Positions 1-8,503 of a stretch of DNA of 64,000 bases are shown here, in pieces (position 1 is the first letter of the stretch; every line of letters begins with the position of its first letter). Below the pieces are notes generated by a model. The model was not told where the DNA came from and did not search any database. It worked only from the letters and a program-made list of their open reading frames with translations. This DNA is from an uncultured Eubacteriales bacterium (GTDB lineage Bacteria; Bacillota; Clostridia; Peptostreptococcales; Anaerovoracaceae). Position numbers and translations under genes: made by a program. The DNA lies in contig CADATO010000002.1 of the NCBI GenBank assembly GCA_902790905.1, forward strand, positions 48,444 through 112,443. Direction: 5' to 3'.

Positions 1-1
1 G

Positions 2-148
2 CAGTGCAGGTTTGATAACTGCCGGCATATCAAAGAGCCGGACTGCATGGTCCGCAAAGCGGTAGAAGAAGGCACGATCAGCCGGGAACGGTATGCGTCC
101 TATGTCACACAGATCGAGGAGATGCGGGCAAGAGTTCCGTATCTGTAA
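2..148 (+). CDS. rsgA: RsgA small-subunit ribosome biogenesis GTPase, C-terminal end (5' truncated by window)
   Basis: The first 48 codons visible read in one frame to a TAA at 146-148. The visible residues begin QCRFDNCRHIKEPDCMV and continue to an end at VPYL. The Cys/His spacing (C-x5-C-x-H-x5-C) matches the zinc-binding tail of RsgA/YloQ, the circularly permuted GTPase that helps mature the 30S subunit. The following gene is rpe, which is the order seen in Bacillus and many Clostridia (prkC-rsgA-rpe), supporting the call. The GTPase domain lies upstream of the window, so nothing can be said about its integrity. Only the C-terminal tail is seen. Confidence 0.85.
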   Translation, partial: QCRFDNCRHIKEPDCMVRKAVEEGTISRERYASYVTQIEEMRARVPYL

Positions 149-160
149 GGAGGAAAGAAT

Positions 161-814
161 ATGGCAAAACTGGCACCATCCATGCTGTCTGCAGATTTTT
201 CAAGACTGGCGGACCAGGTGGAGGCCGTGGATCAGGCAGGCGCGGATTATCTGCACGTGGATGTCATGGACGGGCACTTTGTTCCGAATATCAGCTTTGG
301 AGCGGACGTGATGAAGAGTCTGTGCGGAAAGATCCGGATGCCGTTTGACGTGCATCTCATGATCGAAGATCCGGACAAGTATGCGGCTTCGTTCGTGACA
401 GACCAGACCGCCTTTATCACGGTGCATCTGGAGGCATGCCGTCACATCGACCGCACCCTGCATTACATCCATGATCTGGGGGTTGGCGCAGGGGTTTCGA
501 TCAATCCCGGCACACCTGTGCAGGCGCTTTCCGAAGTGCTGGATATTGCGGACCTCGTACTGGTGATGTCCGTAAACCCGGGATTTGGCGGGCAGAAGTT
601 CATTCCTTCTTCTCTCAGGAAGATCCGGGAACTGGAACGGCTGAGAAAAGAAAACGGTTATACTTATCAGATAGAGATTGACGGCGGTGTCACGACCGCC
701 AATGCTGCCAAGGTGAAAGCCGCCGGCACGGATATCCTGGTGGCAGGATCTGCTGTATTCAAGGCGGAAGACCTTGCATCGCGTACGAAAGAGTTTCTGG
801 CATTGATCAGATAG
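161..814 (+). CDS. rpe: Ribulose-phosphate 3-epimerase
   Basis: A 217-residue protein, the usual family length. It interconverts D-ribulose 5-phosphate and D-xylulose 5-phosphate in the non-oxidative pentose phosphate pathway in the cytoplasm. Visible family signatures are the N-terminal KLAPSMLSADF, HVDVMDGHFVPN with the metal-ligand/catalytic Asp and His, DVHLMI, the VNPGFGGQKF phosphate-loop region, and EIDGGVTTANA with the second catalytic Asp near residue 175. The start is fixed by a strong Shine-Dalgarno (AAGGAGG) 7 nt upstream. It follows rsgA by 12 nt and is probably co-transcribed with it and with the LCP gene 15 nt downstream. Confidence 0.96.
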   Translation: MAKLAPSMLSADFSRLADQVEAVDQAGADYLHVDVMDGHFVPNISFGADVMKSLCGKIRMPFDVHLMIEDPDKYAASFVTDQTAFITVHLEACRHIDRTLHYIHDLGVGAGVSINPGTPVQALSEVLDIADLVLVMSVNPGFGGQKFIPSSLRKIRELERLRKENGYTYQIEIDGGVTTANAAKVKAAGTDILVAGSAVFKAEDLASRTKEFLALIR

Positions 815-829
815 CAGGGAGATAGCATT

Positions 830-2383
830 ATGAATGAAGAGAAGAGCTACTACTATGATGATTATGACCGCGCTGCAGATGCCGGCATCTATGACGAATT
901 CGAAGGGGCTTCAACCGGAAAACGCCGCAGTTCGTCCAATACGGGTAAAACACACAAAAAGAAGGTCAGACGCGTTAAGAAACAAAAGCAGAGCGGCCGC
1001 TCCGGTAATTCCGGGAAGCCTGTGAACAAGAAGAAAAGACGCATCAGAACAGCCATCATTGTTCTTGTTTGCCTGGCATTGCTGGCTGCGTGCGGATACA
1101 TTCTGGCAAAAAAATTCGTAAAAGATAAATTTGAACAAGTAGATCGTGTGGAAGTCGAAACAGAAGACTGGGGTATTGATCCAAGAGTTAAAGAGGAACT
1201 GAAGGATTATAAAAACATCGTTCTGCTGGGTGTAGACACCAGAGAAAGTGATGGGGAAACCGATGACAGCGGTGTACGGTCGGATGCGATCATCATCGTC
1301 ACGATCAATAAGAAAACAAATGAGGTCACACTGACATCGGTACTCCGAGATTCCTATCTTGATCTGGAAGAGGAAGGAAACCATATTATTGACAAGGTCA
1401 CACATGCACATGCATACGGCGGCCCGGTTAATACAGTTCGAGCACTTAATCGGAATCTGGATCTGAACATTGACGATTTTGTACGGGTTGACTGGCGCAG
1501 TGTCGCTGAGATCACAGAGGCGATGGGCGGACTTGAGGTCACAGTTGACGAGAACGAGATTGATGAACTGAACAAGTATATTCCCAACACAAACGGCAAT
1601 CTCAACATGAACGGAGAGCTTGTCTCAGATGTGGGAAAACAAACGCTGAACGGCGTGCAGATCGTAACTTATTGCCGAATCCGGAAAAATGACGGTGATG
1701 ATCATCGCGCTGACAGAATGCGGGAAGTTATCGCTGCTGCTGTTGCTAAAGCAAAGACGATGAAGCTGTCTGAGCTTAACAGTTTGATCAATCTTGGAAT
1801 GAGCAAAATCAATACAAGTATGAGTTCCGATACTATGATGGATCTTGCTATGAACATTACCAAGTACGGTGAACTGGGTAGTTTACGCTGGCCGTTTAAT
1901 TTCGATGGGGCTATGATCCATGGCGTCTGGTATGATGCCCCGATCACGCTGAAGAGCAATGTTGTCGAACTGCATGAGAAATTATTCGGGCAAGTGGATT
2001 ATCAGCCGACTGACAATGTCCTCATGATCAATGAAGAGGTCAAGATGGAAACGCAGTATTACGGCGAAGAAGATATCGATTATGATCTGCTGCAGCGTTA
2101 TCTCGATACTTTCGGCGGCGGACCGAATGCCGGGCAGAGTCTTAATACCGGCAATCCCGGGAATTCGGATTATACCGATGACAGCGGGAGTGACTACAGC
2201 GAGCCGTCATACAGCGACGACGGCAGCAGCGAAGAGGAGTACTATTCCGCGCCGGCATCTGACGGCGGGGATGATTCCGGAGGGGGCTATACGGAGCCGG
2301 CGACAGAGCCTGCGCCTGCGCCTGAACCTGAGCCGGTAGAAGAGGATACGACGACGCCGGAAGGCGATGGCGACGGTCAGTAA
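830..2383 (+). CDS. LytR-CpsA-Psr (LCP) family cell-wall polymer ligase
   Basis: 517 residues. The N-terminus is a long basic cytoplasmic tail (Lys/Arg-rich to about residue 72), then one membrane segment at about 74-93, then an extracellular LCP domain (about 115-340) with the family hallmarks LLGVDTRESD, RSDAIIIVTI, SVLRDSYLDL and a later RIRKNDGDDHRADRM block. LCP proteins transfer undecaprenyl-linked teichoic-acid-like or capsular polymers onto peptidoglycan. The last ~100 residues are an acidic Ser/Gly/Asp/Tyr then Pro-Glu rich tail, likely a wall-spanning linker. It sits between rpe and ddl, consistent with a cell-wall role. The exact polymer cannot be inferred. The 3' end lies 43 nt before ddl. 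Confidence 0.88.
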   Translation: MNEEKSYYYDDYDRAADAGIYDEFEGASTGKRRSSSNTGKTHKKKVRRVKKQKQSGRSGNSGKPVNKKKRRIRTAIIVLVCLALLAACGYILAKKFVKDKFEQVDRVEVETEDWGIDPRVKEELKDYKNIVLLGVDTRESDGETDDSGVRSDAIIIVTINKKTNEVTLTSVLRDSYLDLEEEGNHIIDKVTHAHAYGGPVNTVRALNRNLDLNIDDFVRVDWRSVAEITEAMGGLEVTVDENEIDELNKYIPNTNGNLNMNGELVSDVGKQTLNGVQIVTYCRIRKNDGDDHRADRMREVIAAAVAKAKTMKLSELNSLINLGMSKINTSMSSDTMMDLAMNITKYGELGSLRWPFNFDGAMIHGVWYDAPITLKSNVVELHEKLFGQVDYQPTDNVLMINEEVKMETQYYGEEDIDYDLLQRYLDTFGGGPNAGQSLNTGNPGNSDYTDDSGSDYSEPSYSDDGSSEEEYYSAPASDGGDDSGGGYTEPATEPAPAPEPEPVEEDTTTPEGDGDGQ

Positions 2384-2426
2384 TAAAAACCGTCGCTGCG
2401 GCAGCGATGATGAAGAAAGGATAACT

Positions 2427-3497
2427 ATGTCTGATAAAAAGACGGTACTGGTACTGTTTGGCGGGATGAGCAGTGAGCATGAAGTGTCCCGTAGTTCCGC
2501 AGCCTCGATCCTGAGAAATATCGACCGGGACAGATACAACGTCCGCGTCATCGGGATCACGAAAAAGGGTGCCTGGATCGAGACGGCGGCACCGCCGGAA
2601 ATGATCGAAGACGGAACGTGGATCAACCGGATTAATAACCGGAATGCTTATATCTGTCCGGACAGACGCGTACACGGCATCCGTACGGAAAAGGGCAAAG
2701 ATATCCGCATCGACTGTGTATTCTCCGTGCTGCACGGCAAATACGGCGAAGACGGTGCAATGCAGGGCCTCCTGGAACTGGCAGGGATCCCGTATGCCGG
2801 CTCAGGCGTATTGTCCTCTGCCTGCACGATGGATAAAGTCGTGAGCAAAGTTCTGGCAAACGAGGGCGGGATTCGCCAGGCGGAGTACTGTGTGCTCGAC
2901 TGGTTTACATTCGCCACACAGGCGGCGCAGGAACTGCAGCGGGTCGAGGAAACACTCGGTGCCTATCCGTACTTTGTCAAGCCGGCCAATACAGGCAGCT
3001 CGGTCGGAGTCGCGAAAGTCCGTGACCGCAACGAACTGTTTGAAGGCATCAAGGAAGCGGCAAAATACGACGAGAAGATCCTGGTCGAGGAGTCGATCGT
3101 CGGCAGAGAACTGGAAGTGGCCGTGCTGGGTGACCGCCATCCGCATGCCTCTCCGGTAGGGGAAATCGTCGCCGCGGATGAGTTCTACTCTTACGAGGCC
3201 AAATACGGCGGGATGGGGTCTGTTGCGGAAGTGGCAGAAAACCTCTCCGAAGAAGTGGCGGACCGGATCCGCGAAACAGCGATCGAAGTTTACAAACTGC
3301 TTGGCTGCAGCGGCTATTCCCGGGTGGACTTCTTCCTGAAGGGGGAGGACGAGATCTACTTCAACGAGATCAATTCGCTGCCCGGCTTTACCTCCATCAG
3401 CATGTACCCCAAACTCTGGGATGCAGCCGGCGTTCCGTACAGCGAACTCATCACCAGACTCATCGAGAACGCAATGGATGAAGACAACAACAATTGA
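2427..3497 (+). CDS. ddl: D-alanine--D-alanine ligase
   Basis: 356 residues from the ATG with a good Shine-Dalgarno (GAAAGGA). An upstream in-frame start at 2367 would overlap the LCP gene and adds non-family sequence. It makes the D-Ala-D-Ala dipeptide for peptidoglycan precursors using ATP (ATP-grasp fold). Seen: VLFGGMSSEHEVS at the N-terminus, the serine loop HGKYGEDGAMQGLLELAGIPY, FVKPANTGSSVGVAKV in the ATP-grasp region, EINSLPGFTSISMYP at the Mg2+/product site. The Tyr in GIPYAGSGVL suggests the normal D-Ala-D-Ala class rather than D-Ala-D-Lac, where Phe is typical. That specificity reading is inference. The gene ends before a structured spacer and a terminator. Confidence 0.96.
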   Translation: MSDKKTVLVLFGGMSSEHEVSRSSAASILRNIDRDRYNVRVIGITKKGAWIETAAPPEMIEDGTWINRINNRNAYICPDRRVHGIRTEKGKDIRIDCVFSVLHGKYGEDGAMQGLLELAGIPYAGSGVLSSACTMDKVVSKVLANEGGIRQAEYCVLDWFTFATQAAQELQRVEETLGAYPYFVKPANTGSSVGVAKVRDRNELFEGIKEAAKYDEKILVEESIVGRELEVAVLGDRHPHASPVGEIVAADEFYSYEAKYGGMGSVAEVAENLSEEVADRIRETAIEVYKLLGCSGYSRVDFFLKGEDEIYFNEINSLPGFTSISMYPKLWDAAGVPYSELITRLIENAMDEDNNN

Positions 3498-3516
3498 GTT
3501 GCAGGAATGCATATCG

Positions 3517-3599
3517 TGCATGCGGCGCACGCACAGTCTGCGGAGCGCAACGTTGCGAAGCACAGTGAGCGGAGCAGACTTGCGGGACAGCCGCATGCA
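3517..3599. repeat. Imperfect long inverted repeat between ddl and ylxM
   Basis: Outer arms TGCATGCGGC (3517-3526) and GCCGCATGCA (3590-3599) and inner arms AGTCTGC (3535-3541) and GCAGACT (3574-3580) are perfect complements. In the centre CGCAACGTTGCG (3546-3557) is itself a perfect palindrome. The whole could fold as one long branched hairpin in the ddl 3' region. It has no coding potential. It shares the 9-mer TGCGGGACA with the larger inverted repeat at 14971-15106. Confidence 0.6.
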
Positions 3600-3642
3600 G
3601 ATAAGCAATCACTGTTGACTGACAGCGCATGCACTGATGCGA

Positions 3643-3676
3643 GGCTGACAAGGAAAACTCCTTGACAGCCTTTTTT
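3643..3676 (+). terminator. Rho-independent terminator of ddl
   Basis: GGCTGACAAGGA (3643-3654) pairs with TCCTTGACAGCC (3659-3670) across an AAAC loop, with one A.A mismatch, followed by six T residues. The descending arm contains the -35 hexamer TTGACA of the next promoter. Confidence 0.85.
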
Positions 3677-3690
3677 GTTTGTAGTAAGAT
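3662..3690 (+). promoter_or_regulatory. Promoter of ylxM-ffh operon
   Basis: TTGACA (3662-3667), 17-nt spacer, TAAGAT (3685-3690). The -35 hexamer lies in the 3' arm of the ddl terminator and the terminator U-tract forms part of the spacer, so the two signals are physically fused. Confidence 0.75.
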
Positions 3691-3744
3691 GGTCTGCGTG
3701 ACAAGGAAAAAGACTTTACACTTAACTTCCCGATGAGGTGGGAC

Positions 3745-4116
3745 GTGGATAAGTTCACGAGGATCGGGTCGCTCTACGAATTCTACGGCGCACTGCTTTC
3801 CAAGCGCCAGAGAGAAGCGACCGCACTGTATTATGAAGAAAACTGCTCGCTGGCGGAGATCGCCGAAGAGTTCGGCATTTCGCGGCAGGGTGTATACGAT
3901 GCGCTGCACAGTGCGGAGAAGGCACTGGAAGGATACGAGGAAAAACTCGGTCTGGTGCAGCGGTTTGAAGAGCAGGACGGAAAACTGGCAGGGATCCAGC
4001 AGGCGCTGCAGCAGATTATTGAAGCGGCCGGAAAGAGCGATTCCACGGCGGACACAACTGCACTGACGGCTGTGCTGACACAGGTAACAGCGCTGCGGGA
4101 AGACGGAATGGAATAA
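3745..4116 (+). CDS. ylxM: YlxM-family (UPF0122) DNA-binding protein, SRP operon
   Basis: About 123 residues from a GTG start. YlxM is a small helix-turn-helix protein encoded before ffh; it is thought to associate with or regulate the signal recognition particle. The HTH is visible as CSLAEIAEEFGISRQGVYDAL, close to sigma-70 region 4-like HTHs, followed by a C-terminal helical tail. The GTG at 3745 gives an N-terminus (VDKFTRIGSLYEFYGALL) that aligns with Bacillus YlxM, and GAGGT lies just upstream; the ATG at 3733 lacks any Shine-Dalgarno. Separated by 13 nt from ffh, with which it is co-transcribed from the promoter at 3662-3690. Confidence 0.85.
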   Translation: MDKFTRIGSLYEFYGALLSKRQREATALYYEENCSLAEIAEEFGISRQGVYDALHSAEKALEGYEEKLGLVQRFEEQDGKLAGIQQALQQIIEAAGKSDSTADTTALTAVLTQVTALREDGME

Positions 4117-4129
4117 AGCGGAGGAAACC

Positions 4130-5458
4130 ATGGCTTTTGAGAGTCTTTCGGACAAACTGAACGGCATTTTCAAAAACATGAAGAATAAAGGCTCCCTGAC
4201 GGAGAAAGACATCGACGCCACGATGCGCGAGGTCAAGCTGGCGCTGCTGGAGGCGGATGTCAACTTCAAAGTCGTCAAGGAGTTTGTCGCCAACGTCAAA
4301 GAAAAGGCGATGGGCGAGGATGTGCTGGCCAGCCTGACGCCCGATCAGCAGATCATCAAGATCGTTGACCGGGAACTCACCGAGATGATGGGCGGGGCCA
4401 ACAGCAAACTGACCTATTCGCCGTCCGGCTTCACCACATTGCTGATGGTTGGTCTGCAGGGTACCGGTAAAACGACGACCTGCGGCAAACTGGCCAGGTG
4501 GCTGCAGTCGAACGGCAAGAAGCCGATGCTCTGCGCCTGCGACGTCTACAGACCCGCTGCGATCGACCAGCTCGAAGTGGTCGGGCAGAGTGTCAATACA
4601 CCGGTCTTCACGATGCGGGAGACCAACGACCCGGTCAAGATCGCACTGGCAGCCAAGGAAGAAGCGATGAAGAAGGGCTACAACGTCCTCATCGTCGATA
4701 CAGCCGGCCGTCTGGCAATCGATGAAGCGCTCATGCAGGAGCTGGCGGATATCAAAGCTGCCATCAAGCCGCATGAGATCCTGCTTGTCGTAGACGCCAT
4801 GACCGGTCAGGATGCAGTCAACGCAGCCCAGGGCTTTAACGACAGGCTCGGCATCGACGGCATCATCATGACAAAGATGGACGGCGACGGCCGCGGCGGT
4901 GCGGCGCTTTCCACGAAGAAGGTAACAGGCCGGCCGATCAAGTTCGTCGGTATGGGCGAGAAGATGGATGCCCTTGAGCCGTTCCATCCGGAGCGTATGG
5001 CGAGCCGGATCCTCGGCATGGGCGATGTCCTCTCCCTGATCGAGCAGGCTGAGAACCAGTATACAGAGGAAGAAGCGCGCAAACTGGAGCGCAAGATCCG
5101 CAAGAATGAATTCACGCTGGACGACTTCCTCGACCAGATGGGGCAGATCAAGAAGATGGGCGGACTTTCCAAGCTCATCGGCATGCTCCCGGGACAGAAC
5201 AGCAAAGCGATGAAGAACGTGGACCTGGAGAAGGGCGAGCGCGAATTCGTCGAGATGGAAGCGATCATCCGCTCCATGACAAAGGAGGAACGCCGCGACC
5301 CCGGCATTCTAAATGCGAGCCGCAGAAAGCGCATCTCCGCGGGCTGCGGGCTCCCCGTGAGCAAGATCAACAGCATGATCAAGAAGTATGAGCAGTCCAG
5401 GAAAATGATGAAGCAGTTCATGAAGCCCGGCGCCAAGCTGCCGCGGTTCCTGCAGTAA
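4130..5458 (+). CDS. ffh: Signal recognition particle protein Ffh
   Basis: 442 residues, family-typical. It binds signal peptides and 4.5S/6S SRP RNA and delivers nascent membrane proteins to FtsY. N domain to about residue 85; G domain with P-loop GLQGTGKTTTCGKLA, DVYRPAAIDQL, DTAGRL, TKMDGDGRGGAALS and the closing GMGEK; M domain from about residue 300 with Met-rich finger loop and the SRP RNA-binding motif, here RRKRISAGCGLPVSKIN rather than the common SRRxRIAxGSG (Cys replaces Ser in GSG). Shine-Dalgarno GGAGG is 6 nt upstream. It follows ylxM and precedes rpsP. Confidence 0.97.
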   Translation: MAFESLSDKLNGIFKNMKNKGSLTEKDIDATMREVKLALLEADVNFKVVKEFVANVKEKAMGEDVLASLTPDQQIIKIVDRELTEMMGGANSKLTYSPSGFTTLLMVGLQGTGKTTTCGKLARWLQSNGKKPMLCACDVYRPAAIDQLEVVGQSVNTPVFTMRETNDPVKIALAAKEEAMKKGYNVLIVDTAGRLAIDEALMQELADIKAAIKPHEILLVVDAMTGQDAVNAAQGFNDRLGIDGIIMTKMDGDGRGGAALSTKKVTGRPIKFVGMGEKMDALEPFHPERMASRILGMGDVLSLIEQAENQYTEEEARKLERKIRKNEFTLDDFLDQMGQIKKMGGLSKLIGMLPGQNSKAMKNVDLEKGEREFVEMEAIIRSMTKEERRDPGILNASRRKRISAGCGLPVSKINSMIKKYEQSRKMMKQFMKPGAKLPRFLQ

Positions 5459-5531
5459 CACAGCTGACAGCGCATTACGCGTGTAAATAACAATAATTAA
5501 TATATAGTTAACTTAACGGAGGAAAACAAAA

Positions 5532-5774
5532 ATGGTTAAAATCAGACTGAAGAGAATGGGTGCCAACAAGAAGCCTTTCTACAGAGTCGTCGTTGCTGAC
5601 AGCCGCAAGGCCAGAGACGGCAGATTCATCGAGGAGATCGGTTACTTCGACCCGATGACAGAGCCCGACACCATCAAGATCGATGAAGAAGCAGCTAAGA
5701 AATGGCTCGGTCAGGGTGCGCAGCCCACGGAAAGAGTCCGCAGCCTCTTCAAGAAGGTCGGCATCGTCGAATAA
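5532..5774 (+). CDS. rpsP: 30S ribosomal protein S16
   Basis: 80 residues, starting [21 protein letters not shown], the standard S16 signature, and ending FKKVGIVE. It is a 30S assembly protein. Shine-Dalgarno ACGGAGG. The 73-nt AT-rich spacer after ffh may carry a weak internal promoter, but I could not identify a convincing one. The order rpsP-khpA-rimM-trmD is conserved in Bacillota. Confidence 0.98.
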   Translation: MVKIRLKRMGANKKPFYRVVVADSRKARDGRFIEEIGYFDPMTEPDTIKIDEEAAKKWLGQGAQPTERVRSLFKKVGIVE

Positions 5775-5791
5775 GAAAGCGGTGGTGACCA

Positions 5792-6022
5792 ATGAGCGAA
5801 TTAGTGGAAGTCATCGCCAAAGCTCTGGTTACAAAACCCGATGAAGTTTCTGTCACTGAGGAAAAGGACGCAGGCACCACGGTGGTCACCCTTCGCGTAG
5901 CCGCGGAAGATATGGGGAAGATCATCGGCAAGCAGGGGCGTATCGCCAAGGCTCTGCGCACGGTGGTAAAGGCTGCATCGGTCAAGACCGGAGAAAAGGT
6001 CGTTGTAGAGATCGTACAGTAA
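5792..6022 (+). CDS. khpA: KhpA family KH-domain RNA-binding protein
   Basis: 76 residues (YlqC/KhpA). One KH domain with the GxxG loop visible as IIGKQGRIAKALRTVVKAA. In Streptococcus and Bacillus relatives KhpA partners with KhpB (Jag/EloR) to bind RNA and influence cell elongation and division. It lies 17 nt after rpsP and is followed at once by an intrinsic terminator, so rpsP-khpA may be expressed at a higher level than rimM-trmD. Confidence 0.92.
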   Translation: MSELVEVIAKALVTKPDEVSVTEEKDAGTTVVTLRVAAEDMGKIIGKQGRIAKALRTVVKAASVKTGEKVVVEIVQ

Positions 6023-6027
6023 ACGGG

Positions 6028-6056
6028 GAGGCACATAGTCACTATGTGCCTCTTTT
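6028..6056 (+). terminator. Internal intrinsic terminator between khpA and rimM
   Basis: GAGGCACATAG (6028-6038), loop TCA, CTATGTGCCTC (6042-6052), then TTTT. A perfect 11-bp stem. No strong promoter is evident before rimM, so this is probably a partial (attenuating) terminator inside the operon. Confidence 0.85.
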
Positions 6057-6100
6057 GGAGCAGACGGGACGGCAGCAGACCGTCCGGGAGGCAGTAGACA

Positions 6101-6682
6101 ATGGAGCAGAAAGATCTGATCCTGCTCGGGCAGATCACAGGCGTGGTCGGTCTGAAAGGCGAACTGAAGATCTATAGTTATGCGCAGGACCCGTCGCGGT
6201 TCGGGATGCTGAAAATGCTGTATGTCGCCAGAAAAGCGGCCGGCTCTTTGGGTGCCGATAAAGGCGGCGCGGCAAAGCACGGCAGCGCCGAGAGCCCCTC
6301 GATGGAAGAGGTGCAGGCACATGACGTCCTTGGCGCAAGGCTCAAGGGCAGTATCCCGATCGTCCGTCTGTCGGATGTGACCGACAGGGAGACCGCGGAA
6401 TCGCTGCGTCTGCATTATGTGTACATGGATGCTGCAGAGCTGCCGAAACTGCCGGAAGGGGAGTATTACGTGCGGGAACTGCTCGGCGCTCCCGTAGAGA
6501 CAGAATACGGTACGGTGATCGGCACGCTGCAGGATATCCGCACGGATATGCCGCAGAGGCTCTATGAAGTGCTGCGGCCGGACGGCAGGGTCTGCCTGAT
6601 CCCGGGTGTGCCCGCCTTCATCCTGTCCAAAAGCCCGGACCGGATCGTTGTCCATGTGCCGGAGGGACTGATCGAACCATGA
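6101..6682 (+). CDS. rimM: 16S rRNA processing protein RimM
   Basis: 193 residues, about 20-25 longer than usual. RimM binds S19 and the 16S 3' domain during 30S maturation. The N-terminal RimM domain begins LLGQITGVVGLKGELKIYS; the C-terminal PRC-barrel contains GEYYVRELLGAPVETEYGTVIG. An insertion of about 25-30 Gly/Ala/Ser-rich residues (roughly 46-75) interrupts the N-terminal domain, an oddity shared with other housekeeping proteins in this window. Shine-Dalgarno GGGAGG. The stop codon overlaps the trmD start (ATGA). Confidence 0.93.
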   Translation: MEQKDLILLGQITGVVGLKGELKIYSYAQDPSRFGMLKMLYVARKAAGSLGADKGGAAKHGSAESPSMEEVQAHDVLGARLKGSIPIVRLSDVTDRETAESLRLHYVYMDAAELPKLPEGEYYVRELLGAPVETEYGTVIGTLQDIRTDMPQRLYEVLRPDGRVCLIPGVPAFILSKSPDRIVVHVPEGLIEP

Positions 6683-7416
6683 AAATTGATATCCTGACCA
6701 TCTTTCCGGAGATGTTCGCACCACTCAAAATGAGCATGCTGCAGCGGGCGGAGAACAAAGGCCTGCTCAGCATCGGGCTGCACGATGTGCGGGACTATTC
6801 TCTGGACAAGCATAAAAAGACAGATGAATATCCGTTCGGCGGCGGGCCCGGTCTGATCATGACCTGCGACCCGGTTTTCCGCTGTCTGGAGGACATCGGC
6901 GCCGCCGGCAAACGGATCGTCTACATGTCCCCGAAAGGACGGATGCTCGACCAGGCGCTGGCGGAGGACTATGCAAAGGAAGAGGACCTTGTGATCCTGT
7001 GCGGGCATTACGAAGGCATCGACCAGCGGATCCTCGACGGCTGGCAGATGGAAGAAGTCTCTGTGGGGGACTACATTCTGACCGGCGGGGAGCCCGCCGC
7101 AATCGTGTTCGTCGATGCGGTGGCCAGGCTCATCCCCGGCGTGCTGGCGTCCAAAGAGGCCGCCTATGAGGAATCGATCTATTCCGGTCTGCTGGAGTCT
7201 CCGCAGTACACCAAACCGCGCGAATACCGCGGGATGGAGGTCCCGGAGGTCCTCCTGAACGGCAATCATAAAGCCATCCATCTCTGGCAGTTTGAACAGG
7301 CACTGCGGCTGACAAAGGAGCGGCGGCCGGACCTGTTCGAGAAGTTCATAAAGGAAGAACGGACACTGACCAAAGAGGAGAAAAGAATAGTGGATAATGT
7401 CCTGAAACTGTTGTAA
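6679..7416 (+). CDS. trmD: tRNA (guanine-N1)-methyltransferase TrmD
   Basis: 245 residues. It methylates G37 (m1G) next to the anticodon of tRNAs reading CNN codons and prevents +1 frameshifting. SPOUT trefoil-knot motifs visible: FGGGPGLIM, LCGHYEGIDQR, VGDYILTGGEPAA. It starts within the rimM stop (4-nt overlap), so the two are translationally coupled. In many Bacillota the next gene is rplS, which is absent here; instead a HlyD-like membrane protein gene follows. Confidence 0.97.
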   Translation: MKIDILTIFPEMFAPLKMSMLQRAENKGLLSIGLHDVRDYSLDKHKKTDEYPFGGGPGLIMTCDPVFRCLEDIGAAGKRIVYMSPKGRMLDQALAEDYAKEEDLVILCGHYEGIDQRILDGWQMEEVSVGDYILTGGEPAAIVFVDAVARLIPGVLASKEAAYEESIYSGLLESPQYTKPREYRGMEVPEVLLNGNHKAIHLWQFEQALRLTKERRPDLFEKFIKEERTLTKEEKRIVDNVLKLL

Positions 7417-7435
7417 ACTGGTACTGGAGAAGACC

Positions 7436-8482
7436 ATGCCTAAGAAGAGAAAAAGGACATTATTCGTATTCGCTCTGATCATCATCGTTTTATATATAGT
7501 CATCGGGGTCGTGCCTTCTTTGACAGGCGCCCTTGCCGGTACGGAACTGGTGGAATACGGCAATCTGCAGTTGTCAGATGACACCACCTGCTATATCATC
7601 CGGGACGAGACAGTCTATACGGCATCAGAGTCCGGGACGATGGATCCGATTATCGAGGAAGGGACGCAGATCAAAAAAGGGACCGATCTTTTTGCATTTA
7701 CTCCGTCCTACGAGGAGCCGGCGCCTGCCGAGGATGCGGAGGCATCGGACGGCGAGTCGGAAGAGGGGGTCGCAGATGAAGCTGCCGGATCCGAGTATGA
7801 CAGACTGATCCGCACCGTGACCGTCAATATCGCACCGGACAGCGGCTTCGTCAGTCAGCGCAAAGGCGTGATTTCCTATCATGTCGACGGCTATGAAGAC
7901 TATTTCGACTATGATGATCTGGATAAACTCTCCCGGGAGAACACAGAAGCGCTCGATATAGAGCCGATGGATATCAAACGCAAGACCTGCGTTGCAGGAG
8001 AGCCGATCTATAAGATCTCCAACAACAGCGTCTGGTACATCCTTTTCTGGGTCGACCAGGAAGCGATTTCCCGTTATGAGAACGGCAAAAAGATGACGGC
8101 CGTCCTCAACGGAGAGAACATCCCCGCGACCGTGAAGAGCATCCGCGAAGCGGACAACGGCTGGCAGGTGGTCCTGGAGACCAACCGGTACTACAGCGGG
8201 TTTGCCGTTGACCGTGTCGTGGAGGGGACGGTCATTAATACCGATGTCAGCGGGCTGCTGGTCAGCAACCACTGTCTGACCAAAAGAGACGGTGTGGTCG
8301 GCGTGTATGTCAAAAACCGGACAGGCGATTACGAATTCACACCGGTGCAGGTCAAGATCAGCAACGGCGAGCAGAGCGTACTGGCGGAAGGCCAGTTCCT
8401 CGACGCCGATGGCAATATTGTTGAAACACTGGAAATCTATGATGAAGTCCTGGCGGATCCGAAAAGCCAGGAGGGAAAATAA
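7436..8482 (+). CDS. Membrane-anchored HlyD-like protein of unknown role
   Basis: 348 residues. One N-terminal membrane segment (about 8-27), then an extracytoplasmic region resembling HlyD/membrane-fusion (biotinyl-lipoyl-like) adaptors: a first half-domain around GTMDPIIEEGTQIKKGTDLF, an acidic low-complexity insert (about 90-120), and a second part ending FLDADGNIVETLEIYDEVLADP. Such proteins occur singly next to yggS-sepF in many Clostridia; no cognate ABC transporter gene is nearby, so an efflux role is not supported here. A weak inverted repeat (TGGT/ACCA) places the Shine-Dalgarno in a 10-nt loop before the ATG. Function unknown; envelope or division role is inferred only from neighbours. 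Confidence 0.7.
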   Translation: MPKKRKRTLFVFALIIIVLYIVIGVVPSLTGALAGTELVEYGNLQLSDDTTCYIIRDETVYTASESGTMDPIIEEGTQIKKGTDLFAFTPSYEEPAPAEDAEASDGESEEGVADEAAGSEYDRLIRTVTVNIAPDSGFVSQRKGVISYHVDGYEDYFDYDDLDKLSRENTEALDIEPMDIKRKTCVAGEPIYKISNNSVWYILFWVDQEAISRYENGKKMTAVLNGENIPATVKSIREADNGWQVVLETNRYYSGFAVDRVVEGTVINTDVSGLLVSNHCLTKRDGVVGVYVKNRTGDYEFTPVQVKISNGEQSVLAEGQFLDADGNIVETLEIYDEVLADPKSQEGK

Positions 8483-8503
8483 ACGCAGCTGGGAGGCGAT
8501 GAA

